This document shows positions 16,113 to 24,181 of a stretch of 64,000 nucleotides of DNA, in pieces (the first letter of the stretch is position 1; each line of letters begins with the position of its first letter). The DNA comes from Nocardioides sp. SYSU D00038 (GTDB taxonomy: Bacteria > Actinomycetota > Actinomycetes > Propionibacteriales > Nocardioidaceae), in assembly GCF_016924665.1 (NCBI RefSeq), contig NZ_JAFFJT010000031.1, forward strand, positions 1 through 64,000, given 5' to 3'. The notes below the pieces were generated by a model. That model was not told the DNA's origin and did not search any database. It saw nothing but the letters and a program-made list of their open reading frames with translations. The position numbers and the translations under genes were made by a program.

Positions 16113-18167
16113 GTGGTGCCAGACCACCACGCCCGCGAGGGCGTCACCGCGGCCACGAGCGACCCCTTGACCGGGCGGCTGCTCGAGGGCCGCTACCGGA
16201 TCGGGCCCCGGATCGCCCGCGGCGGCATGGCCAGCGTCTACGAGGCCACCGACATCCGGCTCGACCGCACCGTGGCGGTCAAGGTGATGCACCCCGGGCT
16301 CGGAGACGACGAGGAGTTCGCGGCCCGCTTCGTCACCGAGGCTCGCAACGCCGCACGGGTCTCCCACCCCAACATCGTCGCGGTCTACGACCAGGGCACC
16401 GACGAGGGGGACGTCTACCTCGCCATGGAGCTGATCCCGGGGCACACCCTGCGCGACACCATCGCCGAGTCGGCGCCGATGTCGCCCGCCCGGGCGCTGG
16501 CCCTGCTCGAGCCCGTCGTCTCGGCGCTCGCCGCGGCCCACCGGGCCGGGCTGGTGCACCGCGACGTCAAGCCCGAGAACGTGCTGATCGCCGACGACGG
16601 CCGGGTCAAGGTCGCCGACTTCGGCCTGGCCAAGGCGGTCACCGGCACCACCAGCCACACCGCGACCGGCGTGCTGATCGGCACGGTGTCCTACATCGCG
16701 CCCGAGCTGGTCGTCGAGGGCCGCTCCGACGCCCGGGCCGACGTCTACGCCGCCGGGGTGATCCTCTACGAGCTGCTCACCGGCACCAAGCCCCACCAGG
16801 GCGAGACCCCGATCCAGGTCGCCTACAAGCACGTCCACGAGGACGTGCCCGCGCCGTCGGCCTCGGTGGGCGGCATCCCGGAGTACGTCGACGCGCTGGT
16901 CGCGCGGGCCACCGCCCGCGACCGCGAGCAGCGCCCCACCGACGCCGGGGTGCTGCTCCACCAGCTGCGGCGGGTCGGCACCGCGCTGGCCCACGGGGTG
17001 CGCGAGGACCCCGACCTGGTCGCCGACCTGCGGCCCCGGGCGGTGCGCACCGATACCGCCGAGGTGCCGCGCCCGATGGGCGACACCTCCCCCGAGCCTT
17101 GGAACCAGGCCGAGATGGAGGCGCTGCTCGCGCCCGGTCCCACCGACGACCGGCGACCCCAGCCCACCACCGCGCTCCCGCGCGCCGCCACCCGCTCGAC
17201 CCCGAGGGCCGCGGCGCCGCCCACCCCGCAGCCCACCCCGCCGCACGTACCGGCCGCACCGGTCGCCGGCCCATCGCGCCGCCGCCGGCGCGGGCCCCTG
17301 CTGCTGGTCCTCGCGCTCCTCGTCGCCGCTGCGGTCGGCAGCGGGGCGTGGTGGTTCGGCTGGGCCCGCTACACGACCACGCCGGGGCTGATCAACCTCA
17401 CCCAGGCCGAGGCCGTGGAGCGGCTGGAGGAGGCCGGTCTCGACGTCGAGGTGGGTGAGCCGGCGTACTCCACCACGGTCGAGAAGGGCCTGGTGCTCTC
17501 CTCCGACCCGGGGGCCGGCGACCGGGTGCTCGACGGCGGCACCGTGACGATCGTGCTCTCCCTCGGCGTCGAGCAGTACGAGCTGCCCAGGCTGGCCGGG
17601 CTGTCGGAGGACGAGGCGCAGGACGAGATCCTCGCGAGCCGGATGGAGTTCGGGCGGTCGGTGCCGCGCTGGTCGGAGACCGTGCCGGCCGGCACCGTGC
17701 TGGGCTCCGACCCCGCGGCCGGCACCGTGCTGCGGCCCGGCAGCGTCGTCGACATCTTCGTCTCCCAGGGGCGCAAGCCGGTCAAGGTCGGTGACTGGGT
17801 CGGCCGCGACGCCGACAAGGCCGTCGCCCGGCTCGAGAAGCGCGGCCTGCGGGTCGAGGTCGACGAGGAGTACTCCGACGACGTCGCCGAGGGCCTCGTC
17901 ATCGACCAGGCGCCGCGCGGCGGCACCCTGTTCCGAGACGACACCGTGACGCTCACGGTCTCCCTCGGCCCCGAGCTGGTCGAGGTCCCGGGCGGGCTGG
18001 TCGCCTCCGGCGTCGACGCCGCCCGCGAGAAGCTCGAGGACGCCGGCTTCCGCGTCGACGTGCAGGAGTCCGACCAGTACCTCGGCCTCGGCTACGTGTT
18101 CTCCACCAGCCCGAGGTCCGGCGACCTGGTGCCGCGGGGCAGCACGATCACGCTCTACCTCGTCTGA
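16113..18167 (+). CDS. pknL: PASTA-domain Ser/Thr protein kinase (PknL/Stk1 type)
   Basis: This 684-residue membrane kinase has a kinase domain at about 28-290 with the glycine loop IARGGMASVYE, ATP-binding Lys57 (VAVKVMH), catalytic HRDVKPEN at 149-156 (Asp151) and DFG at 169-171. A Pro/Thr/Ala-rich juxtamembrane linker (about 300-392) precedes a transmembrane helix near 394-415. Four PASTA repeats (about 421-684) face outside and are expected to sense peptidoglycan fragments. GTG follows AGGAGGG by 5 nt, with TACGAT at 16062-16067 as a likely -10. The divergent Rv2175c-type protein is the probable substrate. The kinase stop is 4 bp before the next GTG. Confidence 0.94.
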   Translation: MVPDHHAREGVTAATSDPLTGRLLEGRYRIGPRIARGGMASVYEATDIRLDRTVAVKVMHPGLGDDEEFAARFVTEARNAARVSHPNIVAVYDQGTDEGDVYLAMELIPGHTLRDTIAESAPMSPARALALLEPVVSALAAAHRAGLVHRDVKPENVLIADDGRVKVADFGLAKAVTGTTSHTATGVLIGTVSYIAPELVVEGRSDARADVYAAGVILYELLTGTKPHQGETPIQVAYKHVHEDVPAPSASVGGIPEYVDALVARATARDREQRPTDAGVLLHQLRRVGTALAHGVREDPDLVADLRPRAVRTDTAEVPRPMGDTSPEPWNQAEMEALLAPGPTDDRRPQPTTALPRAATRSTPRAAAPPTPQPTPPHVPAAPVAGPSRRRRRGPLLLVLALLVAAAVGSGAWWFGWARYTTTPGLINLTQAEAVERLEEAGLDVEVGEPAYSTTVEKGLVLSSDPGAGDRVLDGGTVTIVLSLGVEQYELPRLAGLSEDEAQDEILASRMEFGRSVPRWSETVPAGTVLGSDPAAGTVLRPGSVVDIFVSQGRKPVKVGDWVGRDADKAVARLEKRGLRVEVDEEYSDDVAEGLVIDQAPRGGTLFRDDTVTLTVSLGPELVEVPGGLVASGVDAAREKLEDAGFRVDVQESDQYLGLGYVFSTSPRSGDLVPRGSTITLYLV

Positions 18168-18171
18168 CCCC

Positions 18172-19071
18172 GTGACCCCCGCGGAGCGCAACCCGATCGG
18201 CACCCACGTGCTGGTCGGCAAGGGCCTGGTCGCCGGCGCGCTGGCCGACACCTTGGAGCTCGGCTACGAGTGCCTGCAGGTGTTCACCGGCAACCCCCGC
18301 GGCTGGGCCCGGTCGCCCGGGCGGCCGGAGGAGGACGCGCGGTTCCGGCGGGCCGCCCACGCGAGCGGGCTGCGGGTCTTCATCCACGCCCCTTACCTGG
18401 TGAACCTGGGCTCCCCCACCCCCAGCACCTACGAGCAGTCGGTGGCGCTGGTGGCCCACAACCTCAACCGGGCGGCCGAGCTCGGCGCCGAGGGCGTCGT
18501 CGTCCACACGGGTTCGTACGTCGACCCGGCCGGCACCGCCGCGTCGCACGCGGCGGCGATGGACCGGGTCCGCGAGGGGCTGCTCCCCCTGCTCGACGCG
18601 ATCGACCGCGACGGCGCGCCGTACCTGCTGCTGGAGCCGACCGCGGGCCAGGGCCGGTCGCTGTGCGCGGGAGTCGACGACCTCGAGCCCTACCTCGCCG
18701 CGCTCGACCACCACCCCCGCGCCGGCATCTGCCTCGACACCTGCCACGTCTTCGCCGCCGGCGCCCCGCTCGACGAGCCCGGCGGTGCGACCGCCACCCT
18801 CGACCGGATCGTCGAGATCGGCGGTCCGGGCCGACTGCGGCTGGTGCACGCCAACGACTCCCTCGACGTCCGCGGCTCCGCCCGCGACCGCCACCAGCCC
18901 ATCGGCGCCGGCCACATCGGCACCGGCGCCTTCGCCGAGCTCCTCGCCCACCCCGGCACCGCGGGGGTCCCGTTCGTCCTGGAGACGCCCGGCTCCCGCA
19001 CCCCCGGCAACCCCGACCTCCCCCTCCTCCGCCGCCTCCGCGCCGAGGCCGCCGGCACCGCCGCTGGTTGA
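18172..19071 (+). CDS. nfo: Deoxyribonuclease IV (endonuclease IV, AP endonuclease)
   Basis: This 299-residue TIM-barrel zinc enzyme cleaves abasic sites in base excision repair. Metal-ligand blocks typical of Nfo are visible: FIHAPYLVNL (about 64-73), VVVHTGSYVD (about 109-118), LLLEPTAGQG (about 144-153), GICLDTCHVFAAG, RLVHANDSLD and HIGTGAF, with a final FVLETPG. The GTG start lies 4 bp after the kinase stop. The last codons GCT GGT TGA are the first nine bases of a palindromic repeat, giving Ala-Gly-stop. Confidence 0.93.
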   Translation: MTPAERNPIGTHVLVGKGLVAGALADTLELGYECLQVFTGNPRGWARSPGRPEEDARFRRAAHASGLRVFIHAPYLVNLGSPTPSTYEQSVALVAHNLNRAAELGAEGVVVHTGSYVDPAGTAASHAAAMDRVREGLLPLLDAIDRDGAPYLLLEPTAGQGRSLCAGVDDLEPYLAALDHHPRAGICLDTCHVFAAGAPLDEPGGATATLDRIVEIGGPGRLRLVHANDSLDVRGSARDRHQPIGAGHIGTGAFAELLAHPGTAGVPFVLETPGSRTPGNPDLPLLRRLRAEAAGTAAG

Positions 19072-19332
19072 GGAAGTCGCGCTGGCGACTGTCTCGAAAC
19101 CCCCGCCGGCCGAACGCCCTCCGGTGGGCACGGGGGGGCTTCCGGCTCACCGGGTCTCGAGGCTCGTCGCCAGGGCTCCTCGCACCTCGACCAGCGGTGC
19201 GCGCTGGTCGAGGTGCGAGCGGAGCGAGCCTCGAAACCCGCGCACCCGGACGCCCTCCGGTGGGGACGGGAGGGCTTCCGGCTCACCGGGTGTCGAGGCT
19301 CGTAGCCAGGGCTCCTCGCACTTCGACCAGCG
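19063..19332. repeat. Two head-to-head pairs of the palindromic repeat family
   Basis: Copies lie at 19063-19102 (+), 19152-19195 (-), 19203-19239 (+) and 19288-19332 (-), forming two composite modules of about 130 bp. The first copy has an inner hairpin AGTCGC-GCTG-GCGACT. The spacer between opposed copies again carries CGAACGCCCTCCGGTGGG and GGCTTCCGGCTCACCGGG. The repeat starts inside the endonuclease IV gene and supplies its stop. Apart from the repeats, nothing coding is seen from 19072 to 19423. Confidence 0.82.
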
Positions 19333-19410
19333 CCGGCTGGCGAACGGTCACGATCGGGCAACGCTTGTCCGTCTGCTGGAAATCGGTGGGGTAGGACCGG
19401 GGGTGGCCAC

Positions 19411-19416
19411 TAGATT
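19411..19416 (+). promoter_or_regulatory. -10 element TAGATT of the aromatic leader transcript
   Basis: TAGATT ends 7 nt before the GTG of the leader peptide, the same spacing seen at many leaderless genes in this window. The -35 region is not clear. It would make the leader peptide start at or next to the first transcribed base. Confidence 0.65.
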
Positions 19417-19423
19417 CGGCGTC

Positions 19424-19486
19424 GTGACGCGGTCGTACTTTTCCTACCGACACCTGCCGGGAGCCCCCGTGCAGGCGGTCGTCTAG
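19424..19486 (+). CDS. Aromatic leader peptide (20 residues) of a transcription attenuator
   Basis: The short frame GTG...TAG encodes VTRSYFSYRHLPGAPVQAVV. Codons 5-8 are TAC TTT TCC TAC, that is Tyr-Phe-Ser-Tyr; TTT is a very rare codon in this genome. It lies directly upstream of a Tyr/Phe-pathway gene (class I DAHP synthase, 19572). A pause hairpin (CCTGCCGGG paired with CCCG-T-GCAGG, 19453-19475) begins just after the Tyr codons. Ribosome stalling on the control codons when Tyr- or Phe-tRNA is scarce would alter downstream folding. The peptide is too short for standard gene calling and has not been checked experimentally here. Confidence 0.78.
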   Translation: MTRSYFSYRHLPGAPVQAVV

Positions 19487-19503
19487 GCCGCTCGCACCCA
19501 ACC

Positions 19504-19530
19504 AACGCCCCGGCTCCGGCCCGGGGCGTT
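19504..19530 (+). terminator. Attenuator terminator before the DAHP synthase gene
   Basis: AACGCCCCGG and CCGGGGCGTT form a perfect 10-bp stem around a 7-nt loop, followed by CTGCTCGTC (weak U content). Two competing pairings exist: upstream CCGGGAGCC (19457-19465) with GGCTCCGG (19512-19519, one bulge), and CTCCGGCCC (19514-19522) with GGGCCGGAG (19541-19549). The layout leader peptide, pause hairpin, antiterminator, terminator matches classical attenuation. Confidence 0.72.
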
Positions 19531-19571
19531 CTGCTCGTCGGGGCCGGAGCGGCACACGAGAGGAACTTCCC

Positions 19572-20621
19572 ATGGTCGTCGTCATGTCCCCGGACGCCAC
19601 CGACGAGGACGTCGCGCACGTCGTCGCCCGCGTCGAGGGGGTGGGCGGTGAGGCGTTCGTGTCGAAGGGCGTCGTCCGCACCATCATCGGGCTAGTCGGC
19701 GACATCGACTCCTTCCACCACCTCAACCTCCGGACGCTCCAGGGCGTCGCCGACGTCCACCGGATCTCCGACCCCTACAAGCTGGTCAGCCGGCAGCACC
19801 ACCACGAGCGGTCGACGGTGTGGGTCGGCCGCCCCGGCCACCAGGTGCCGATCGGGCCCGACACGTTCACGTTCATGGCCGGCCCGTGCGCGGTCGAGAC
19901 CCGCGAGCAGACCCACGAGTCGGCGGTGATGGCGCGCTCGGCCGGGGCCACGATCCTGCGCGGCGGCGCCTTCAAGCCGCGCACCTCCCCCTACGCCTTC
20001 CAGGGCCTCGGCGTCGCCGGGCTGGAGATCCTGGCAGAGGTCGGCGAGGCGACCGGGCTCCCCGTGGTCACCGAGGTCGTCGACGCCCGCGACGTCGCCG
20101 TCGTGGCCGAGCACGCCGACATGCTCCAGGTCGGCACCCGCAACGCCGCCAACTTCGGCCTGCTCCAGGCCGTCGGGGACGCCGGCAAGCCGGTGCTGCT
20201 CAAGCGCGGCATGACCGCGACCACCGAGGAGTGGCTGATGGCGGCCGAGTACATCGCCCAGCGGGGCAACCTCGACGTGGTGCTCTGCGAGCGCGGCATC
20301 AGGACCTTCGAGCCGGCCACCCGCAACACCCTCGACATCTCCGCGGTCCCGGTCGTGCAGGCGACCAGTCACCTGCCGGTGATCGTCGACCCCTCCCACG
20401 CCTCGGGCCGCAAGGACCTCGTGGTGCCGCTGTCGCGGGCCGCGATCGCGGTGGGGGCCGACGGGATCATCGTCGACGTCCACCCCGACCCAGAGACCGC
20501 CCTCTGCGACGGCCCGCAGGCACTGCTCGGCACCGAGCTGCGCGAGCTGGCCGCCGCGGTGCGCCGGCTGCCCCCGGTGGTCGGGCGCACCGACTCCGCG
20601 CAGGCGGTCCGCACGTCCTGA
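19572..20621 (+). CDS. aroF: 3-deoxy-7-phosphoheptulonate synthase, class I (type I-beta, AroF)
   Basis: This 349-residue enzyme makes DAHP from PEP and erythrose-4-phosphate, the first step of aromatic synthesis. The N-terminal part (about 1-70) is a ferredoxin-like regulatory domain as in Tyr/Phe-sensitive type I-beta enzymes. The barrel shows [10 protein letters not shown] (about 98-107), [18 protein letters not shown] (about 134-151), [33 protein letters not shown] and [24 protein letters not shown] ribosome site precedes the ATG. Expression is probably set by the attenuator upstream, and activity by the N-terminal domain. A second, unrelated DAHP synthase lies at 26134-27468. Confidence 0.95.
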   Translation: MVVVMSPDATDEDVAHVVARVEGVGGEAFVSKGVVRTIIGLVGDIDSFHHLNLRTLQGVADVHRISDPYKLVSRQHHHERSTVWVGRPGHQVPIGPDTFTFMAGPCAVETREQTHESAVMARSAGATILRGGAFKPRTSPYAFQGLGVAGLEILAEVGEATGLPVVTEVVDARDVAVVAEHADMLQVGTRNAANFGLLQAVGDAGKPVLLKRGMTATTEEWLMAAEYIAQRGNLDVVLCERGIRTFEPATRNTLDISAVPVVQATSHLPVIVDPSHASGRKDLVVPLSRAAIAVGADGIIVDVHPDPETALCDGPQALLGTELRELAAAVRRLPPVVGRTDSAQAVRTS

Positions 20622-20685
20622 GCGCCCGGCTCGGGCGCGGGTCGGTACGGTCGCCTATCGTTGCCGCGACGAGTCGAGGAGTGGG

Positions 20686-21864
20686 ATGAGGTTCTGCACG
20701 CGTTGCGGCCACGAGCTGGGCATCGGGCGCTTCTGCACCAACTGCGGCCAGCCGGTCGAGACGGCACCGGCCGCCGCCGCGCGCACCCCCGCTCCTCCCC
20801 CCGAGCCGCCGACGGCGACCCAGCCCGAGCCGGAGCCGGCCCCGGAGCCCGACCCGGAGCCGGTCGAGGACGAGTCGGAGCCGGTCGAGGCCGAGGCGGT
20901 CGAGGACGAGTCGGAGGCTGCCGAGGCCGAGGCGGAAGCCGAGACCGACCCCCCGGACGCCGACGACCGGGTGACCACTGCCGAGCGGCCGGCCGTGGCC
21001 GGCGAGGGGTCCTCGACCGACACCCGCCCGGTGGCCCGGCCGCTGCTGCCCCCGCGCACGCCGCCGACGGCGCCGACCCCGCCGCCCGCAGCCCGCTTCC
21101 CGCTGTTCGCCGACGAGCCGGAGGCCGGGCCGTCCGGCGGGATCGAGGAGGAAGCACCCGCCCGCCCGCCGAGCGCACCCGCCGCTGGCGCCGACCCGCT
21201 GACGCCGTTCGAGCCGGTCGAGCGCCGTCCGCGCAGCAGCCGCCGGGCGCCGTGGCTGGGCGCGGCCTCGGTGGCGGTGCTGATCGTGGTGGCCGTGGCG
21301 CTCTTCTCGCTGCTGGGCGGCGGCGACGGCGACGAGCCCGGCGCCGGTGACCGCCCGAGCGACGCGGCCGGGGTGGCCGGCTCGCTGGTCACCGGCGCCG
21401 AGGTGGAGGCGCCGTCGGCGGCCGAGGAGGCCGAGGACGTCGACGGCGAGACCGTCACCTTCGACGCCGCCAACATGGTCGACGACGAGCCCACCACCGC
21501 GTGGCGCACCGAGGGCGACGCCAGCGGCGAGGAGGTCGTCGTGACCCTGCCCGAGGAGTCGGAGGTCACCGAGGTGGGATTGGTCAACGGCTACGCCAAG
21601 CGGGCCGAGGGCACCGACGGCAAGGTCTACGACTGGTACCACGGGCACCGCTACGTCATGGCGGTGAAGTGGCACTTCGACGACGGCACCACCGTCCGGC
21701 AGCGCCTGCAGCGCACCCGCGACCCGCAGACCATCCAGATCGAGCCCACGACCACGCGGACCGTCCGGATCGAGCTGGTGCGGGTGAGCGAGCCCGGCAA
21801 GGGCCGCGCGAGCCGCGACTTCACCGCGATCAGCGAGGTCTACCTCGCCGGCGGGCCGGCCTGA
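20686..21864 (+). CDS. Zinc-ribbon membrane protein with extracellular discoidin/NADase-type glycan-binding domain
   Basis: This 392-residue protein starts with a zinc ribbon (Cys4, Cys7, Cys17, Cys20). A long acidic Pro/Glu linker (about 25-180) leads to one transmembrane helix at about 189-211. The C-terminal domain (about 235-390) has [21 protein letters not shown] and later ITV-like strands ([18 protein letters not shown]), typical of discoidin-like modules attached to NADase-type proteins. No catalytic domain is seen, so it is probably a surface binding or sensing protein. A GAGGAG ribosome site precedes the ATG. Confidence 0.78.
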   Translation: MRFCTRCGHELGIGRFCTNCGQPVETAPAAAARTPAPPPEPPTATQPEPEPAPEPDPEPVEDESEPVEAEAVEDESEAAEAEAEAETDPPDADDRVTTAERPAVAGEGSSTDTRPVARPLLPPRTPPTAPTPPPAARFPLFADEPEAGPSGGIEEEAPARPPSAPAAGADPLTPFEPVERRPRSSRRAPWLGAASVAVLIVVAVALFSLLGGGDGDEPGAGDRPSDAAGVAGSLVTGAEVEAPSAAEEAEDVDGETVTFDAANMVDDEPTTAWRTEGDASGEEVVVTLPEESEVTEVGLVNGYAKRAEGTDGKVYDWYHGHRYVMAVKWHFDDGTTVRQRLQRTRDPQTIQIEPTTTRTVRIELVRVSEPGKGRASRDFTAISEVYLAGGPA

Positions 21865-21891
21865 CCGACGGCCGTCGCGGCCGGCCCGGGG

Positions 21892-22248
21892 TCAGGCCCA
21901 GAGCCCGACCGGGTTGCCGTCGGGGTCGCCGACCACGGCGATCCGGCCGTAGCCGCCGGGCAGCTCCATCGGCTCCAGGTGCACCGTCGACCCCAGGTCG
22001 CGGGCCCGCGCCAGGGTGCCCTCGAGGTCGGGGGTGCGCACGTAGACGGTCACCCCGGCCTGCTCGGGCGCCTCGGCGGGCCCGATGCCTCCGCTGACGC
22101 CGTCCTCGCCGGCACCGGTGTCGACCAGGCCGTAGCCCTCGTCGTCGACCTCGATGCTCCAGCCGAACAGGTCGCGGTAGAAGGCCTGGGCCCGGGGGGC
22201 GTCGGGGCTGGTGACCTCGAAGAAGGCCACGGGGTGGTTGCTGGACAT
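21892..22248 (-). CDS. VOC (glyoxalase/bleomycin-resistance) superfamily protein
   Basis: This 118-residue protein has paired beta-alpha-beta-beta-beta modules: PVAFFEVTSPDAPRAQAFYR at the N terminus and VTVYVRTPDLEGTLARARDLG in the second half, ending VVGDPDGNPVGLWA. No substrate can be assigned. It is the last gene of the ArsR/SRPBCC/YciI operon, 37 bp after the YciI-like gene, and is probably co-repressed by the ArsR-type regulator. Confidence 0.87.
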   Translation of the reverse strand: MSSNHPVAFFEVTSPDAPRAQAFYRDLFGWSIEVDDEGYGLVDTGAGEDGVSGGIGPAEAPEQAGVTVYVRTPDLEGTLARARDLGSTVHLEPMELPGGYGRIAVVGDPDGNPVGLWA

Positions 22249-22285
22249 GTCGATCTCCTCGGGTGGTGCGTGGGTGGTGGAACGG

Positions 22286-22588
22286 TCAGCCGCGGGGCGC
22301 GACGACCGGCACGGGCAGGTGGAGGTAGTCGGCCGTGGCGACGCCGGCCAGCACCGCCGGGTCGGCGGCGCGCAGCGCGTCGAGCTCGGCCTCGTCGTCG
22401 GCCTCGACGACCGCCATCCCCCAGCCGTGCTCGGGATCGGCGACCGGGGAGTAGATGAGCACGCGCCCCTCGTCGAGCGGGCCGCGCCAGTACTCGACGT
22501 GCGCCATCATCGTCGCGGCCTCCTCCTCGGTCATGGTGGCGGCGAAGTCGGGGCGGTCGGCGTGCAGGCGGTACAGGAACCAGGACAC
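22286..22588 (-). CDS. YciI-like protein
   Basis: This 100-residue protein of the YciI (ferredoxin-like) family contains MSWFLYRLHADRPDFAATMT, HVEYWRGPLDEGRVLIYSPV and GMAVVEADDEAELDALRAADP, with the His and Asp positions used for putative acid-base chemistry in relatives. The gene lies 10 bp after the SRPBCC gene in the same operon. Such proteins often accompany ArsR-type regulators and SRPBCC proteins. The function is unknown. Confidence 0.85.
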   Translation of the reverse strand: MSWFLYRLHADRPDFAATMTEEEAATMMAHVEYWRGPLDEGRVLIYSPVADPEHGWGMAVVEADDEAELDALRAADPAVLAGVATADYLHLPVPVVAPRG

Positions 22589-22598
22589 GGGTCTCTCC

Positions 22599-23066
22599 TC
22601 AGGAGGGGTCGGCCAGGGGCGCGCCGGTCTCGAGGACCGTCTTGAGCCCGCTGATGATGAACATCCAGCCTCCGCTGACGCCGGCGGCGGTGAGGGGCGA
22701 CTGCTCGAGCTGGTCGTGGACGACCGTGAGCCGGGTCGAGCCGGTCTCGTGGGCCTCCACCCGCCAGGTCACCCGGCTCGGGGGCTCGTCGGCCGCCTCG
22801 GGGTTCCACAGGCTGCGCCAGGAGTGCACGAGCAGGTGCGGTGGCTCGCACTCCAGCACGACGTCGTCACCCCAGAGCTCGCCCTCCGGCGAGTGCGAGC
22901 GCACCGGAGACCCGACCTCGAAGGTGGACTCGATCGTCGAGCCGTAGAAGTACTGGCGCCGGAACGACGTCTCGGTGATCGCCTCCCAGACCTGCTCGGG
23001 GGTGGCGCGCACGTAGATCTGGAAGACGAGCTTCTCCGGCGGGGGGTCGGGGGTCGGGTCGGTCAC
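22599..23066 (-). CDS. SRPBCC (AHSA1-type) domain protein
   Basis: This 155-residue START-like fold protein has FQIYVRATPEQVWEAITE near residues 15-32, GDDVVLECEPPHLLVHSWR and VTWRVEAHETGSTRLTVVHDQLEQ, typical of activator-of-Hsp90-like AHSA1 domains that bind hydrophobic ligands. The GTG start overlaps the ArsR stop as GTGA. A longer open frame upstream is only read-through of the regulator gene in another frame. Confidence 0.87.
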   Translation of the reverse strand: MTDPTPDPPPEKLVFQIYVRATPEQVWEAITETSFRRQYFYGSTIESTFEVGSPVRSHSPEGELWGDDVVLECEPPHLLVHSWRSLWNPEAADEPPSRVTWRVEAHETGSTRLTVVHDQLEQSPLTAAGVSGGWMFIISGLKTVLETGAPLADPS

Positions 23067-23392
23067 GGGTTCTCCAATCGCTGCTTGAGGTCGGTGAGGG
23101 CAGCCACGTGGGTCTCGGTGTAGCGCGAGATCCAGCGGTCGTGCACGAGCCGGATCGGCACCGGGTTGAGGTGGTGGAGGGTGCGTCGCCCGTCGCGCTC
23201 GGTGGTCACCAGCCCGGCCGCGACCAGCACCTTGAGGTGCTTCATCACGCCGTAGCGGGTCATCTCGCCCCCCTCGACCACGCGGGACTCCAGGTCCGAC
23301 AGCGACAGGGCGTCGCGGTCGCGCAGGGCGTCGAGGATCCGGCGGCGCGTGGGATCGGCCAGCGCCCTGAACACCAGGTCCTCGTCGTCCAT
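23063..23392 (-). CDS. ArsR-family transcriptional regulator
   Basis: This 109-residue winged-helix repressor contains VFRALADPTRRRILDALR (about 7-24), a recognition segment GVMKHLKVLVAAGLVTTERDGRRTLHHLNP, and a C-terminal dimer helix. No metal-binding CxC is present, so it is of the non-metal type commonly paired with SRPBCC genes. It probably represses its own operon through the palindrome at 23409-23424, 17 bp upstream of its start. A Met 13 codons earlier is possible but would place the start inside the operator. Confidence 0.9.
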   Translation of the reverse strand: MDDEDLVFRALADPTRRRILDALRDRDALSLSDLESRVVEGGEMTRYGVMKHLKVLVAAGLVTTERDGRRTLHHLNPVPIRLVHDRWISRYTETHVAALTDLKQRLENP

Positions 23393-23408
23393 CGTGCGAC
23401 GACAATAG

Positions 23409-23424
23409 GTGACCATTTGGTCAC
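23409..23424. promoter_or_regulatory. Probable ArsR-type operator
   Basis: GTGACC-ATTT-GGTCAC is a perfect dyad 17 bp before the ArsR start in an AT-richer pocket of the divergent intergenic region. The AATAGGTGACC surroundings could hold a -10 for the leftward operon, so binding would block transcription. Confidence 0.7.
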
Positions 23425-23452
23425 ATGTCAACAGTCGCCTTGCCGCGAGCTT

Positions 23453-23474
23453 GACCTCAACAAATGTTGAGGTC
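23453..23474. promoter_or_regulatory. Second palindrome, over the FMN-reductase promoter
   Basis: GACCTCAACA-AA-TGTTGAGGTC has perfect 10-bp arms and abuts the TAGCGT -10 element (23476-23481) of the rightward reductase gene. Its sequence differs from the neighbouring ArsR-type dyad, suggesting a different regulator, or a second half of a shared control region. Confidence 0.65.
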
Positions 23475-23488
23475 CTAGCGTCGGCGGC

Positions 23489-24037
23489 ATGACGAACCCT
23501 CAGGCTCCCGACCCGGTCACCGTCGCCCTGATCGTCGGGAGCGGGCGCGACAACCGCTTCGCCGACGCCCTGCTCCCCTGGCTCCGGGCGGAGCTCGGGG
23601 CCCGTGCCTGGCTGCGCCTCGACGTGGTCGACGTGGCCCGGCGCGACGACGACCCCAGCCCGCGCCTCGACGCCGCCGACGCGTTCGTCGTGCTCACGCC
23701 CGAGTACAACCACAGCTTCCCCGGGTCGCTGAAGGAGCTGATCGACCGGCACCGCGCGGAGTGGCAGTTCAAGCCGGTGGGCTTCGTCTCCTACGGCGCC
23801 GCGTCGGGCGGCATCCGGGCGGTCGAGCAGCTGCGGCAGGTCTTCGCCGAGCTCTACGCCACTACCGCCCGCAACGGCGTCCAGCTCAGCGCACCCTGGC
23901 AGCACGTCGACCAGGACGACCGGTTCCGCGCCCCCGAGTCCGCCCGCGCCGCCCTCGACGCGACCCTGACCGAGCTGCACTGGTGGGCCCTGGCCCTGCG
24001 GGACGCGCGCGGCACGCACGGGGTCCCCGTGGGCTGA
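23489..24037 (+). CDS. NAD(P)H-dependent FMN reductase / flavodoxin-like protein
   Basis: This 182-residue flavodoxin-fold protein has VALIVGSGRDNRFADALLPWL (phosphate-binding loop, about 11-31), DAFVVLTPEYNHSFPGSLKELIDR (about 63-86) with the conserved PEYN, and VGFVSYGAASGGIRAVEQLR. These are hallmarks of the NADPH-dependent FMN reductase family. The ATG follows TAGCGT by 7 nt (leaderless). Divergent from the ArsR operon, it may share control with it. Confidence 0.9.
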   Translation: MTNPQAPDPVTVALIVGSGRDNRFADALLPWLRAELGARAWLRLDVVDVARRDDDPSPRLDAADAFVVLTPEYNHSFPGSLKELIDRHRAEWQFKPVGFVSYGAASGGIRAVEQLRQVFAELYATTARNGVQLSAPWQHVDQDDRFRAPESARAALDATLTELHWWALALRDARGTHGVPVG

Positions 24038-24070
24038 CGGTGCGGCGCCGCCGGATGCGCATCGGGGTAT

Positions 24071-24114
24071 CGCCGACCCGGCGCTTGTCGACGTCGGGGT
24101 GCGCCGACCCGGCG
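24071..24114. repeat. Two copies of the CGCCGACCCGGCG repeat
   Basis: Copies at 24071-24083 and 24102-24114 each form CGCCG/CGGCG arms around ACC. Related copies lie at 35572-35584 and 35602-35614. They occupy the gap after the FMN-reductase stop. Confidence 0.6.
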
Positions 24115-24181
24115 TCAACTAACGCCGGCTCGGCGGGACCTGGGCTACCCCCGGTGGTTGCGGGAGGGCGTTCGTCCCACC

